Positions 52,212 to 64,000 of a stretch of DNA of 64,000 bases are shown here, piece after piece (position 1 is the stretch's first letter; every line of letters starts with the position of its first letter). This stretch comes from Dioscorea cayenensis subsp. rotundata (lineage: Eukaryota > Streptophyta > Magnoliopsida > Dioscoreales > Dioscoreaceae): NCBI RefSeq assembly GCF_009730915.1, contig NC_052475.1, positions 31,185,016-31,249,015 on the forward strand. Reading direction: 5' to 3'. The translations under genes and the position numbers were made by a program. The notes below the pieces were generated by a model. That model worked only from the letters and a program-made list of their open reading frames with translations. It ran no database searches and was not told the origin of the DNA.

Positions 52212-53856
52212 TGGGGCGAAGGATCCTGAACGAGGCTTTGAGGACCATAGTCAATGCGGAAAGGAGAGGCAAGGCCACCGCCAACCTGCAGCCAGTCTCC
52301 ACAGTCATGGCCTCCTTCCTCCAAATTATGAAATTTCGAGGTATCCATTGATGTTTTCATTTCAGCATTTGATCCTGGTTGTGTTTCTTTTGTTTAATTT
52401 GTTGTTTTTTTTAATTGTTTCTCGATTTGTTTCTTTTTAGGTTACATCAAAGATTTCCAGGTGTTTGATCCTCATAGAGTGGGAAGGATTACTGTGCAAT
52501 TGCAAGGAAGGGTAAATGATTGCAAAGCTCTTACCTATAGGCAGGATATCAAAGCAAAGGACATTGAAGAGTATAGGATTCGAACCTTGCCCACACGCCA
52601 AGTATGTGTCTCTCCTTTTTTTTTTCTTTGTGGGAATTTATTTGTGTTTTCTATTTTCTTGTTGAAGTTGTTTCCTTGATTTTATTAGAAAAAGAAAAAA
52701 AAAATTGAACTTTGGAAATGTATAAGAAAGAGCTTTTTCTTTTAATCTTTGGGGTTGTTACTGCTAACAATGGCTTTATACATGTACAAGTTAGCATTTT
52801 GGTTATTTTTCTTGATTGTTTGGATAATTATTCATATCCTTGCAATTGTTTGGATTTGCATAATTTATGTGGATGCATTCCATTTTGTTGAGCGTGGTTA
52901 ATTTGAGGAAGAAACTAATGATCGCTTTGAGACAACGGAAACAACTGTATTTTTAGTCCAGTTTTTTTAAAGGTGTATTAATCTTAAAAAAGTGTGGGGT
53001 AAGACATGTGGAAATGGTGCTTATTTTCTCTTTTGTCTCTCTGCCTTCTCATCCTTAAGATATTTGTCTACACAGTAGCAGTAATTCTAGACCAAGATAT
53101 GCTTATCCAGCAACACTTTTAGTTACTGTAACCTCCATTCTAGTTCCAATGAAGTTATTTTAGATGATTTAGCCATAAATGGGCAGCTATTTTTTCAGTT
53201 CCTTTGATACCATTAATGTACAAGTCTTTTGGTATTATTAGTTAAGCTCAAATTAAGATGATTCAAGTTTTGTACCTTGCTATTGTTGTTCTCCAATTTT
53301 TGGGGTTAGTTTTTGTTGTTTCTTGTTAACATCCTGGGATAGTGATGGTGCATTTTCTCATATTTCACCAAGACTTTCAGTAGCAATTTGCTTTGTGTTT
53401 GTTAGTTGCCTAATATAACTCACGAAACTTGTTTCGCTGTTGCAAACTTATCATATAATTCCTTTGTTTGGTATTTTTGTGCATCTGATTTTTCTGCTTC
53501 AACTTCATTCTTCAGTGCTTACATTTTCATTGTTTTAAATGAAATATTTGTTCTTGTTTTTCTTTTTTATTTTCTCAAGTCCATATTCAGCTTTATTTAT
53601 AATCATTATAAGCATGCATGATTCAGTATATTCTCAGCACAGATGTTTGTATCAGAATAAGAAGTATGCCGTGTTCTTATTTAAATTAGGTCAGCGCATG
53701 TTATGTATGAAGATCATTAATTTATTCATCCCTTTTGATTTGTTTGGTGACTTGCAGTGGGGTTACGTTGTGATCACCACTCCCAATGGTGTCTTAGATC
53801 ATGAGGAAGCAATCAAGCAAAATGTGGGCGGGCAGGTTCTTGGCTATTTTCATTGA
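52211..53856 (+). CDS. RPS15A: Ribosomal protein S15a / uS8, type II (RPS15aB/E-like)
   Basis: Three exons, 52211-52340, 52441-52601 and 53758-53856 (TGA), encode 129 residues in phase. The protein begins [20 protein letters not shown] and continues [40 protein letters not shown] and [20 protein letters not shown], ending [11 protein letters not shown]. Length and fold are those of uS8. These residues follow the divergent plant type II form ([25 protein letters not shown]) rather than the standard cytosolic form (VRISVLN, FGYIVLTT). In angiosperms the type II copy is reported to serve the mitochondrial ribosome in place of the lost rps8. No N-terminal presequence is visible, so location here is an inference. 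The start codon follows directly on the GA-rich leader. Confidence 0.95.
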
Positions 53857-55608
53857 TAAAGTTTAGATATGAGAGGTGTTACTTCATGCATGCTTTGAGA
53901 AGAATTCTTGATGTTTTTACTCAAAATTTCAGGCTATATATCTCCTGCATTATTATGTACTGTGGAGATGTGTCCCTCTGTTATGTGTAGGTTTTTGTTT
54001 CTTGTAGTGATAAACCAAGAAGAACATAATGATTATTACCATCATTTGAGACATTGCATATGGTTGCATTTAATCAGGATGGATAATGACTGTTTTGTTT
54101 GAGTCTTGTGCTTGAATAGAATTTAAGACCGAAACCGTAAACAACTTTGAGGCGAATGTATAAATAATTGAGTGAAACCAATGATCTCTGAATGTCAATC
54201 AATGTTCTTTGATTTATTGCACACTGGATGAAATTTCAGTTTGGGTAGAAAGATCTTTCTTTCATGCTTACTCCAGCTTTTGCTGTTATCATATGTACTT
54301 TCTACCATTTCATCTGTATATTTCTCTTCTTGAACAGCGTTTTTAATTCTACACTGTGATGTGTTGATGGTATCTGCTATTTTTCTCTGATTTTATTTGG
54401 GTCTAATCAGTTGATATTTGGGGTTAAAATATTTGAATTATAACTAACTCATTAAATTTATTATACCCTGGGTGAAATCAATCAAAGGAAGTATAAAATT
54501 TATATAAATTATTAAATATATGCATACTTACAAAAGCTATGTAGTAGTAAACCCCGTCCAAAAAATAATTAGCGCAAAATCTATAAAATAAATTATAATA
54601 AAAAGGTGGTTATGAAAACCTGACAACCAATTGAAAAAAAAATCCTAAAAAACCACAGGACATAACAAAGGAAAAAGTGTGTGTGTGTGTGTGTGTGTAT
54701 TCCAATTAATATTTACAGTAAATTAGTAATCTGCCATCAATAAGCACCCAACTCTTTTTTCCTCATATTTACAATTACCCATTTATTTTAACAAAAGAAA
54801 TTATTGTAGCCTGTTTCAAAGTAAAACTAAATAAGTTGATGCCACTATTAACAGATTGTCATTAATTTCACACAGCTGAAAGCCATCATCTCAATGGATT
54901 AAATCATCCAAAAAAATATCAGTACCTCAAACAGCTACAATCTTAGTCACACAAACTAGAGTCCACAGACACCATATAAATACATAACTCTTAGTAAATC
55001 ACTATATTTATCATTGCTTATTCCTGAATGTGGTCCTCCAATTTATCTAAAAATACACAGTTAGGGTTTAGAACCGGACTCAAAACCGACTTCTCAAATA
55101 CCTAAATTTCAGTTACTCAAACCCTCGTGTAGCTTGCTGCTATCAATTGGCAGGTCTCACTGCCCCTCCTTCACCAGGGTATGAGCCTCTCATCTGATCA
55201 TTTGTGAGGTATACTCTAATGCACTGACCTATTAATGTAAACCAAGGAACTGGTCGACGTCATGCCCCATCTTTCATTACAAGCTTTCTCTGTTGTCATC
55301 CGGTCGTCCATCTACTCATCAAATCATGCTCCATACATTCAGCTTCAGGCAAGTTACAACTATCATCGCCGATAGCAGACAACAACAAGCCTTCTCAATT
55401 AGATTGAGGGGGACAATCTGGTAGATGGGAGTCATTTATCTTCAAGATATATCTTGCTGTCGATGCCCAGTTGATATCTAAGCTCTTAATGGCCGACGAA
55501 TGCTCTCGTGGTTGTTATGTGCACTGGCAAAAGAATGCAAACTCCGCCACGGTTAAATTTGTGGCAGGTGTGGAACATCTGTACAGAGCTGCTGACCACA
55601 TGCAAAGA
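53857..55608. other. convergent intergenic region with 3' UTRs
   Basis: The S15a 3' UTR lies on the left and the RNA polymerase 3' UTR on the right (probably from about 55000). In between there is AT-rich DNA with a GT repeat at 54677-54698. No gene was found. Confidence 0.75.
54677..54698. repeat. (GT)n microsatellite
   Basis: Eleven perfect GT units. Confidence 0.95.
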
Positions 55609-58600
55609 TCAATTGAAGAAATATGTTGATTCCAAAACATCTTTCAGGTTAAAATCTCCCCGTTCAGGTAGTGGTGGGAAACTTAATGAAGGGTTTGCTT
55701 GCTGAAAACTCTCCAGTAGCTGCAAACATATAAAAGTAAAAATTAAAATGAGGTTTAAATATAAATTTGGGCAGTTGTAGTAGAAATAAATCTATATGGT
55801 GGAAAAATCTTAACAGGAAACAGGAAACGGAAATGAAAAATGTATGGTCACGTGATACACTCATACACATGATATTGTAGCCCTAAAACAAGATCAGGTT
55901 CAGGCATAAACTAGCAAAGATCATGTTTTGGAGAATCAAGGTTTTTTTTTTAAGATGAGTGCTCATGTGACAAAAAAAATCTACTAACATGAGGTTGTCA
56001 ATTTCACATGGAGAAAATTATAAATATGATAGATAAAATGTGCCGGATAATAACAAATGGATTAGTCATGAAACGAAGTATTACATTCTCGAGTATTGGG
56101 GTCTCATATAGTTCAACAAACTTCTCTCGGAGAATTCTGTTCAACTCATCCACATCACATGCATGCGTCCAATATGAATCATGGACTCCTGCAATAAAGG
56201 AAAAAAGTATAAATTTAGCATGCATCCAGTAGCCATGACCATTTCAACAATGTGCTATTAAAATAGACCCCTGCTAACCTGCAAAATTCAAGCCTGCCTT
56301 CTTACATGCCACTGCTGTCATCATCATATGGGACCCATCAAGGGAATGGACAAAATTTGGTGGAAAAGCTGTTCTTTGCCTTTTAGCCATGACCTGATGG
56401 AAACAGTTCAGAGAAGAAGCTCATATGAATGTAGCAAATGAAGTACAGGTTTGATTATAGACATAATAAGCAATAGAAACCGCTGAAATAGGCTTTGTCC
56501 TAACCTTATCCGTTTCACGTTGTAAAGTCAAGACTTGAAGAGAGGTCTTTATCTGCAAAAAGATGTCATGAAATTAATGAAATTAGGCATTCTAAATGAT
56601 TAGGGCAGTAATGATACACAAAATATATCAAATAAAAGCTCACAAGATGTCTTCCTAATTTACGGTAAGGTTGAACAACAGGGAGTCCAAGAGGGGTAGT
56701 CCACCTTACTGGCTGGTTTTCTGAAGCAATTATCTGTTAAAATTAGCAACCAAGTCATTAACCACATCATGTTAAATCACGCCAATGATGACAAATGGTA
56801 AAACAGAAATTGTATGATTCTGAATTATATTTTGGAATAAGATCAAATGATCTAACAAAAATTTCCCAAAAAAAAAAGCAAGAAAAGAAAAGAAAATGAC
56901 AACTTGGCAGTGCTCGTGTTTTAGAAGCACAAGTCCAGCTTGTCCAAGAACAACCAGACATCAAGTTTAGGATGCAAACTCCAAAATAAGCACCACCTGA
57001 TCATTTTGATAGGTCAAAGCCTTCACATAACAAATTATATACAATATCGATGAGAGTGTCTCATGACTGATAATTGTAAAAATCAATAAATAACCATAAA
57101 AACTCAAAAGTCTACATTAGCAAGAAACAATGATTTGGAGAGTGGCTCCGCCATTGGTACAAAGGGTACATACAAGTAGGAAAAACTCAGAGAACACTTA
57201 TAAATTGCAAAAATTACTTTAACTAGAGTGCTTTCCCATGTGAAAGGTGGTCTAATAACAAATCTATAAAACGTCATGAATGCAGTGGACAAAGTTGTCT
57301 ATAGAATCTAGGCAAGTATATAAGCACAGAAAACAATGCTTATTATGTATAATAAAACACTACTGACATTATCTTCGGCACATCTTAATCAGATCAAATA
57401 CTTAGATCTGAGATAGTGCAGTCAGTTCCAGGAATTTTGTTCTATAGAAAGAACACAGGGTGCTATCACAATGAAGAGTCCACAAATGGAGAGGCATACC
57501 TTCGCACAATCTCCAAGCCAGCTCATGATATCCCGCGCAGCTTGAAACATCTCTCCTAATGCAGTTAAGGTAGTCTGGTGAATGATAAAAGATGTTTGTC
57601 ATAAATAAAAGCAACTCCCACATAACTGCTTACAATTTAAGCACACCATTTAGAATATTAGTAACAAAGAGCAAGGACGTGAAAATGTCAATGACCCTAT
57701 CACTTACTTTAGCCGCATAGCATGATGCACTGAACAGCTCAGAGTCCTCTGCATCAAGACCACGTTCCTTCAGCCTTCTCTTTATTTGCTCACGCGCACC
57801 AACATAAGTCACACCATACACTGATGTCATGACAGTCTGTTTAACTAATTTTCTGTCCACCTGAATCCAGTTTTGTTGAATAATTAGCAAAAAGAAATGA
57901 TTCAACGACTAATATACACGCTTACTAGGAAAGGACAAAAGTAGAAAATATATGCAATAAACAAGTGCAGGGACAGGAAAACGCATGGCCATAGCATAAG
58001 ATGCAAAAATATTGTTATCAGACAAATCACAATTACAAACTAGCAACATGATCTCCACACATGAAATAACAAGAACATCCATACCAATAATGATGGCAAG
58101 ATGAGTTTTTAAAACCAAAAAGGAGGAAGGATACAAATTACCCAACCTGATCAACTAAAAGCCTGGCACGAAGAACATTTGAATCAGTAGCAGGATCTTG
58201 TTGAGCATCATTCCTCATGATGTCAAGTACTCTGCACTTGTAATGGATAAAAACTAACATTAGTTAAACAACTTCTAGTTTATAAGGCACTTTAATGTAA
58301 ACACAAAAACAGTGATCAGGATAAGTACCAAAAGTAATACCATAAAGCACAACCATAGGAGATAGAGATAGAAATTAACTCTCCTTGTAAATGAATTTGC
58401 CTCCAAATTAGAATAGCTACGTTCAGTTTCATTAACAAGGACAAGCATTCTTTAACTGAAACGCTGTCATTTAAATAAAGAAGTTTACATTCCATGTCAA
58501 TGAGTATACGTGTGCTTGCTTCTGGCACAGCAGTAATGTTTGTTCGATTTTCAAAGCTTTCATCAGGCAGCTTAGAGATGTTATACCATCAGTAGTCAAC

Positions 58601-60355
58601 CTTTAATAAACACTGTAAAGCTGATAATAGTTCTGAGAACCACCACACTTTCACATGAAATCCAGAACCTTCTTCAAATTATGAAGTGATCCAGGAATGC
58701 TCAATGAGAAGTAAAGGTCCTTAATTGCATGAGTTGAAATGGCAAACCAAATAGATAAAGCTCTTGATAAGATCTACTGTGGTTCATATGTATTTGGTTA
58801 AAGGTGTTCATCAAAACCAAAATGGTCTACATTGAATACTTCACTTTTGGTTATCATAGACCCAAGTGTTTCTGGTATAAACAGGACTAGAGCATTACTT
58901 CCTTAACAAACCATAGAAAAAAGAACTTCGGACTGTACTAAGCTCAAATTCAGTACAACAAGAAAATGGATAGAGTTCTATGGAGGTTCATTTGACCAAA
59001 GTCCAATGAAATTTTATTTATCAAACTCAAATTTGTAGAGTTGGGCATTACCTACCAAAGTTACACCGACTTGACTTCAACACAACCATAAAAATCTGAT
59101 CAGAACTAATCTTCCCGGTACCAACTTGATCGGAACTTTAGTTTAATTAAAACAAATTACTACGAGGGCTGCATATTTACATACATGATTTCTGGATGAA
59201 GCATCACCAAACATGCCATCAGGCACACTCCCACTGAAAACCCAACGCTGACACCTTGAGATGTCAAGAGAATAAGATGAATATATCTCTAATTTAACCA
59301 ACATGACATTTGAGCCCTATAAACCTTATGCACCAACAAGAGCATCCAATTAACATATAAAGCAGAGATGAAACAAAGTATAAAGATTTGCCAACAAGGG
59401 TCAGTCACACTTGTAAGCCTTCCAGGGTGATGTAATGAAGGTCTAGGTTTCAAATTTCACAAGACTCAAGTGCTAAAAGGGAAGGAGAACAATCCCTTGG
59501 GCCATGACAACCATGCAAGTGGTTACCAACAAACAACAACAACAGATTGGTTAAAGTATATCTAACAGGAATACATAGAGCAACATAAGCTTAGTGTTTA
59601 AGAAAGAATAAAATGAAAGAAAATTTTTTAAATGGTAAATAAACTAAATTTCACAAAAACAAGTGCCCACAGTTTCTCCAAAAGCTGAAGTCCAGAAAAA
59701 AAAGCATACCTAGCAGCTATACCAGAGTAAACATCAGCAGGCTTCTCACCAGCAACCAGGTTCACAGCTATAGCCCCCAACTAAATGAACAATTAAAAAG
59801 GCAGATAAGCGCCAGTATGGCATAAAATAAAACAAGAGAAAATACGGTTGAAACATTAAGATTATTAACACAATGGTAGTTAATGTAGCTATTTCTTGGC
59901 ATTTGTTTACAATAGTAAACACTTAGCAACTGGAAGAATCTTGTATCCACTTTCCCACAATGGACTAGGGACCAGCAACCTTAGTTATTTTCATTTGCCA
60001 TTATGACTTCCCATGGATAATGACAAACATTCAAGGTAAACCCAAGCAACAGCAAGCACAAATGAGTTCTCAAGATAAATTAAGGCAGAAGAAGCTAGCA
60101 TCAAAAACCAGATACAGCATGCTGATAATACACATGAAGGCTTCTAACAATCCATTAATCTGAGTTTGCATGATATAGTTACACGTGGCATTCTGATAGA
60201 ATTTGTTTACTTTCAAGTATCATGGTTCATTCTTCATAGAAATGAAAACTTCCATATAATAGGGTTGCATTACTATTGGCGGATGATTAAAAATAATTAT
60301 CTTATAGATCTATGGTAACAACATGGGATAACAAATTAACAAAGAACATTACAAA

Positions 60356-60386
<31 letters not shown>

Positions 60387-63300
60387 TCCATATATCATGG
60401 AGACATCAGAATTACTTGATAAAAGCAATACTTATTAGATGTCTGATGATGGAATGACAAATTGCAAATAACAGGTTTTCTCAGTCATCGACTAAAACTC
60501 CTATAAACAACAAATTATTATAGATTATAGTTTCAAAAAAAAAAATGTAAGATTTATAAGTAAAAATTTGATAAGTTAGCAACAACAGGACACCCATCAA
60601 TAAAATGTTGAACTACAAGTTCCACAGTATGCACTTTAAGTTCCAATACTATTTTAATTTTAATTAACATTTGATATGAACATTGACCACGCTGTGGAGT
60701 TTTACAAAAAACACTTGATTTCGTTAATGTGAAAGTGGGATAGAGGCACAAGGATGAGCCTGCAAGGAATGCACTGAAACCAAACAAAAAAACATAGGAA
60801 AAAAGCTCCATTGCAATGTCACTATCTGAATATAGTCCTTTCCAACTCAGAACACTATTTTACTAACATAAATGAAGAACCAATCATCAAGACAGGAACC
60901 TTAACCAACTAAACAAAGAAAAAAACAAAGAAAGAAAGAAAGAATTGGGGCAGTGATATGACCTTGTCTCTCCCTAAAGCAGCATAATGTTGAAGCCCAT
61001 TGCAAGATCCATCCTGAGAAAGAATATAATTTAAGCACATGACAACAAGCAGTAATATGCAAGTGAAAAACAGAATTAGACCACCTTAGACAACAATTAA
61101 ATGGGAAAAAGGTCCATCGCAGGCCAGTAAATGCTATGTAGGTCACAGTTATGTCATAAATAGTATAGGGAACAGAAACAGGAGTGCAAATCCAGAATGC
61201 AGTTGATATTCAAGTAAAAGGATTTCTACTTTACGATTCAAAATTATATAACTGCTACATTTGGAAGGTTAAACATGTTTTAAAATTTCCCTCAATCAGA
61301 TTTTGCCAAATTATAAATTCAACCATTGAACAATTACCTTATCTCAGGATGAAATTTACATTCAAATAAATGTAAAGTGAAGAAAATAGAATGATCACAA
61401 ATATACTCGTCAACCTCAAATTTTTTGAAATACTGGTGGTCCTATTTACTATTATTCATAATAAAAAGGAAAATCAGAAAATTTGATCTCTACCACAAAA
61501 ATCATAATGATTTACCTTTCATAGAAATCATGTAACTAGAACTCTTCAATTCCACTTCTAGTACAAAGTAGGAACCAGGAAGAATACCTTTTCATAAAAA
61601 ATATCATGGATGTTTTCTGGAAAAACCCAAAAAATGTAGAAGATGAACTCAAGTAATTAAGAAACTTTATATGTCTGGCCCCCATATCAAAGAAGAAAAA
61701 TTGAGCACTTGATCAGGCAGCCATCTCATAAAGAGAGGAAAAGAGAGGCTGATCCATGAGCATAGCACTTGCTTGGAGCAACTTCAACAAGATGTTTTCA
61801 AATCATAGATATAACGACTAAGCTTTAAATGTAGATATCCATTATTTAAGGCTAATAGCAACATACAGAAAAGAACAAACTTGTAACTGTACTAATCAGT
61901 CACCTGGTGCACAGGAAGATGTGAAATTGTAGTCTCTGGAGATGAACTCCTCAATGCCTCAGCCAGATTAATACAGACTGCCAAGCACTGGAATGGATCT
62001 TCAGCACCAAGCCACCAGCGCTTTCCTTCAAGAGGCCTATCTGCTGAATCAAATATATCTGCCAAGTGATTTTCTGTAAATGCTAGTCTCCCATCATATG
62101 ATAATTTGTCCACACCATTAGCATACAGATTCGCTAGATGTATTTTCAACCATCGCAACCCAGACTTTCCTAATGGGCGTCCTTCTGCAAACTCCAGAAC
62201 ACCTCGACATAAGTCTGAACCAAGATGGTTCAAATATGGGTGCATGGGATATGCACGGCCTCTAAAATCTAGGTTGTGTGGGTAGTAAAAGCCCTCCTCA
62301 TCTTTCATCTTTCTAGCTACCTACAATAAGACAAAAGAACTTGATGTTTGATAACATATACAGCTAACGATTAATTAAATGGAATTAGGAGCATTAAAAA
62401 GTTTTAGATAACTTACAGCAAGTTTAAGTTCAACATCACACCGCTGAGAATGCCTTTCACTATTTTCTTTCTTTGCTGCTCTTAGCTTCCACTTCCACTT
62501 TTTCAGCGCATTCTCATCTTCAGTAACTGGTTTCTCTGGGAGAGGAATCTAAATGGAGAAATCACAAGAATCAATTGAAAGGAGATGCGCTCACTCTTTT
62601 GCATAAGGAAGGAAAAACTCACATCGTCACGGTCCACCAAGTCTGCAAGCCGGCCTCCACTAGACCATATTCTGTCTACAATGCTAAGTACTCTTTTATT
62701 AATCCTCCATTTGGTATTTCCAAGAGTATCTAGGGCCTGGATGTCATACAGATGCAATGGTATAAGAAACAAAGAGAGGAGCATACATCTGAGGATGGAA
62801 GAAAATTAAAATAATCTATTTGTAGCTACACAAACACATTACTTTTAACTAAGGATTTGACACCGATTACATAAAATGGAGTACTTCAGAACCATCAAAG
62901 ACATGCAGACAATAACAAAGACGCTCTAAACAATATATAAATGCAGGAACTTCACTTAAGCCAGGATTGAATACTAGTGAATAATCCATCATTATAACAA
63001 AAAAAGAACTATGGCCCATAGTTACCAGAAACGCGGTACGATCCAAGTCGCAAGAAACGATGCTTGTAGTGTATCTGATACGGTGGGGGGTAGGCTTACT
63101 TGGTACGATTAATTCGATTCAAGATACGATTGAAATTTACACCCGAGTCGGTTATATAAAATACATACAAAATTATAAGACAAAATGTTCTTAGATTAGT
63201 AAATAGATCCAAAAGTGCATAAGAATAACACTTAATAAAAAAAAACATTATAATTAAAGTTATAAAATGAATTATGCAAACTTTAAAGAACTAATTTTAT

Positions 63301-63858
63301 TGCAATGTTAAAGAATGTATAGATTATAATTTTATATAATAAAATTTTATATTATATAATAATTTAAAAACTTACGCTAGATTTTAAAATAGATAGCAAT
63401 TTTATCTATAACAACTTTTAAAACATACTAAATTGTAGCATTATCTATACCTAGTTAGATAGATTTTTATAAAATCTACGGTTAATTAATTTTGATACGC
63501 CTCTCCAATCGATCAGAACGAAAACGAACTCCGATTGGGTACGAGCGATCTAGATCGAAGAACGGTGGGGGACTTAGCGAATCTGGTAACTATGCTACGG
63601 CCTCTAGAACATGTAGATATAGAAACCAAGTTGCATACGTGCTTTATAAAAGGATAAGTAAAAAATAAAACAAAATTATGACTAAAATTTGTAAAGTTAC
63701 AATATTTGGACAAGAGAAGGAACTAACCCTAAAAACATACCTCAAAAACTCTATCCAATTGCTTTCTTGGAGCTCTTTTAACTGCTTCACGTTGCTGTTT
63801 TGCTCCATGGATGCGCATAACATAAGATGGTAAAAATAGATGCGCACCTTTGTCATAC
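55609..63858 (-). CDS. RPOT: phage-type DNA-directed RNA polymerase (RpoT), C-terminal part
   Basis: Fourteen exons in phase: 63858-63741, 62736-62623, 62548-62417, 62320-61904, 61013-60963, 59780-59710, 58231-58147, 57860-57708, 57574-57500, 56733-56644, 56552-56505, 56393-56279, 56188-56085 and 55719-55609. They encode about 560 C-terminal residues. The N-terminal part and the targeting peptide lie beyond the window. T7-type motifs are intact: [19 protein letters not shown]; motif [17 protein letters not shown] with the catalytic Asp; motif [15 protein letters not shown] with Lys and Tyr; and motif [17 protein letters not shown] with the second catalytic Asp. The protein ends YFFN, as in other plant RpoT. 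It transcribes mitochondrial or plastid genes. Residues near the end ([21 protein letters not shown]) seem closer to the mitochondrial type, but without the N-terminus this is a weak call. Confidence 0.95.
58232..59709. other. large RpoT intron without further features
   Basis: A 1478-bp intron between the exons ending SGIAAR and starting VLDIMRND. I see no other exon, element or RNA gene in it. The same holds for the introns 59781-60962 and 61014-61903, apart from an AT run near 60370. Confidence 0.7.
63017..63594. mobile_element. hAT-like non-autonomous element, 578 bp, in an RpoT intron
   Basis: The left end is CATAGTTACCAGAAACGC and the right end reverse-complements to CATAGTTACCAGATTCGC, a 13-bp perfect terminal inverted repeat with further similarity. 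The flanks are CTATGGCC (63009-63016) and CTACGGCC (63595-63602), an 8-bp target duplication with one mismatch, as expected for hAT elements. Both ends are unusually rich in CG-containing words; the core is AT-rich. No transposase frame is present. It lies in the intron between the first two visible RpoT exons. Confidence 0.75.
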
Positions 63859-64000
63859 CTACCAAGAACCATGAGATAATGATGACAAATAAGAATGAAC
63901 TAAAAGAAACTAGTATCCACTTTCTACATTAGCTTGATATGTCATTAGTAACCGCCAAAAAATATATGAGTGATTAGACAAATGGGTTAACAGCTTAGCA

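Overview
This window is nuclear DNA of a flowering plant. It is AT-rich, with long AT microsatellites, GT-AG introns of about 75 bp to about 3.9 kb, and ordinary angiosperm gene families. It also has miniature inverted-repeat transposons and decayed LINEs. The sequence alone does not identify the species.

Nine protein-coding genes are supported, seven of them complete. Exon positions come from reading splice sites and checking that the reading phases join. From left to right they are: the 3' part of a DBP10/RH29-type DEAD-box helicase (+, to 6265); an intronless KIC/PBP1-like EF-hand gene (+, 10154-10504); a complete eight-exon G-type lectin S-receptor-like kinase (-, 14011-18174); TFIIA gamma (+, coding 27504-29795, with a leader exon near 23.52-23.60 kb); a seven-exon CIB/bHLH49-type transcription factor (+, 40654-42919); a PRXL2-like thioredoxin-fold protein (-, 44949-46386); BLOS2, a BLOC-1 subunit (+, 49117-50862); a type II S15a/uS8 ribosomal protein (+, 52211-53856); and 14 exons of a phage-type organellar RNA polymerase (-, 55609-63858, 5' end beyond the window).

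Between genes there is AT-rich sequence with microsatellites, a Stowaway MITE (19191-19469), another TIR element (18363-18620) and two mutated LINE fragments (about 22.4-23.0 kb and 48.08-48.44 kb). A hAT-like non-autonomous element lies in an RNA polymerase intron (63017-63594). An exactly 1000-N gap (35453-36452) is flanked by two copies of the same roughly 600 bp, which suggests an assembly artefact. The 3.9-kb leader intron of TFIIA gamma holds two separate degenerate tandem arrays.

The genes are unrelated housekeeping and regulatory loci, with no sign of a gene cluster or operon-like system. I found no convincing new multi-gene system. The observations most worth following are the gap duplication, the intronic arrays, the N-terminal region of the PRXL2-like protein, the possible mitochondrial role of the S15a gene and an unexplained GC-rich island at 38.3-38.5 kb.
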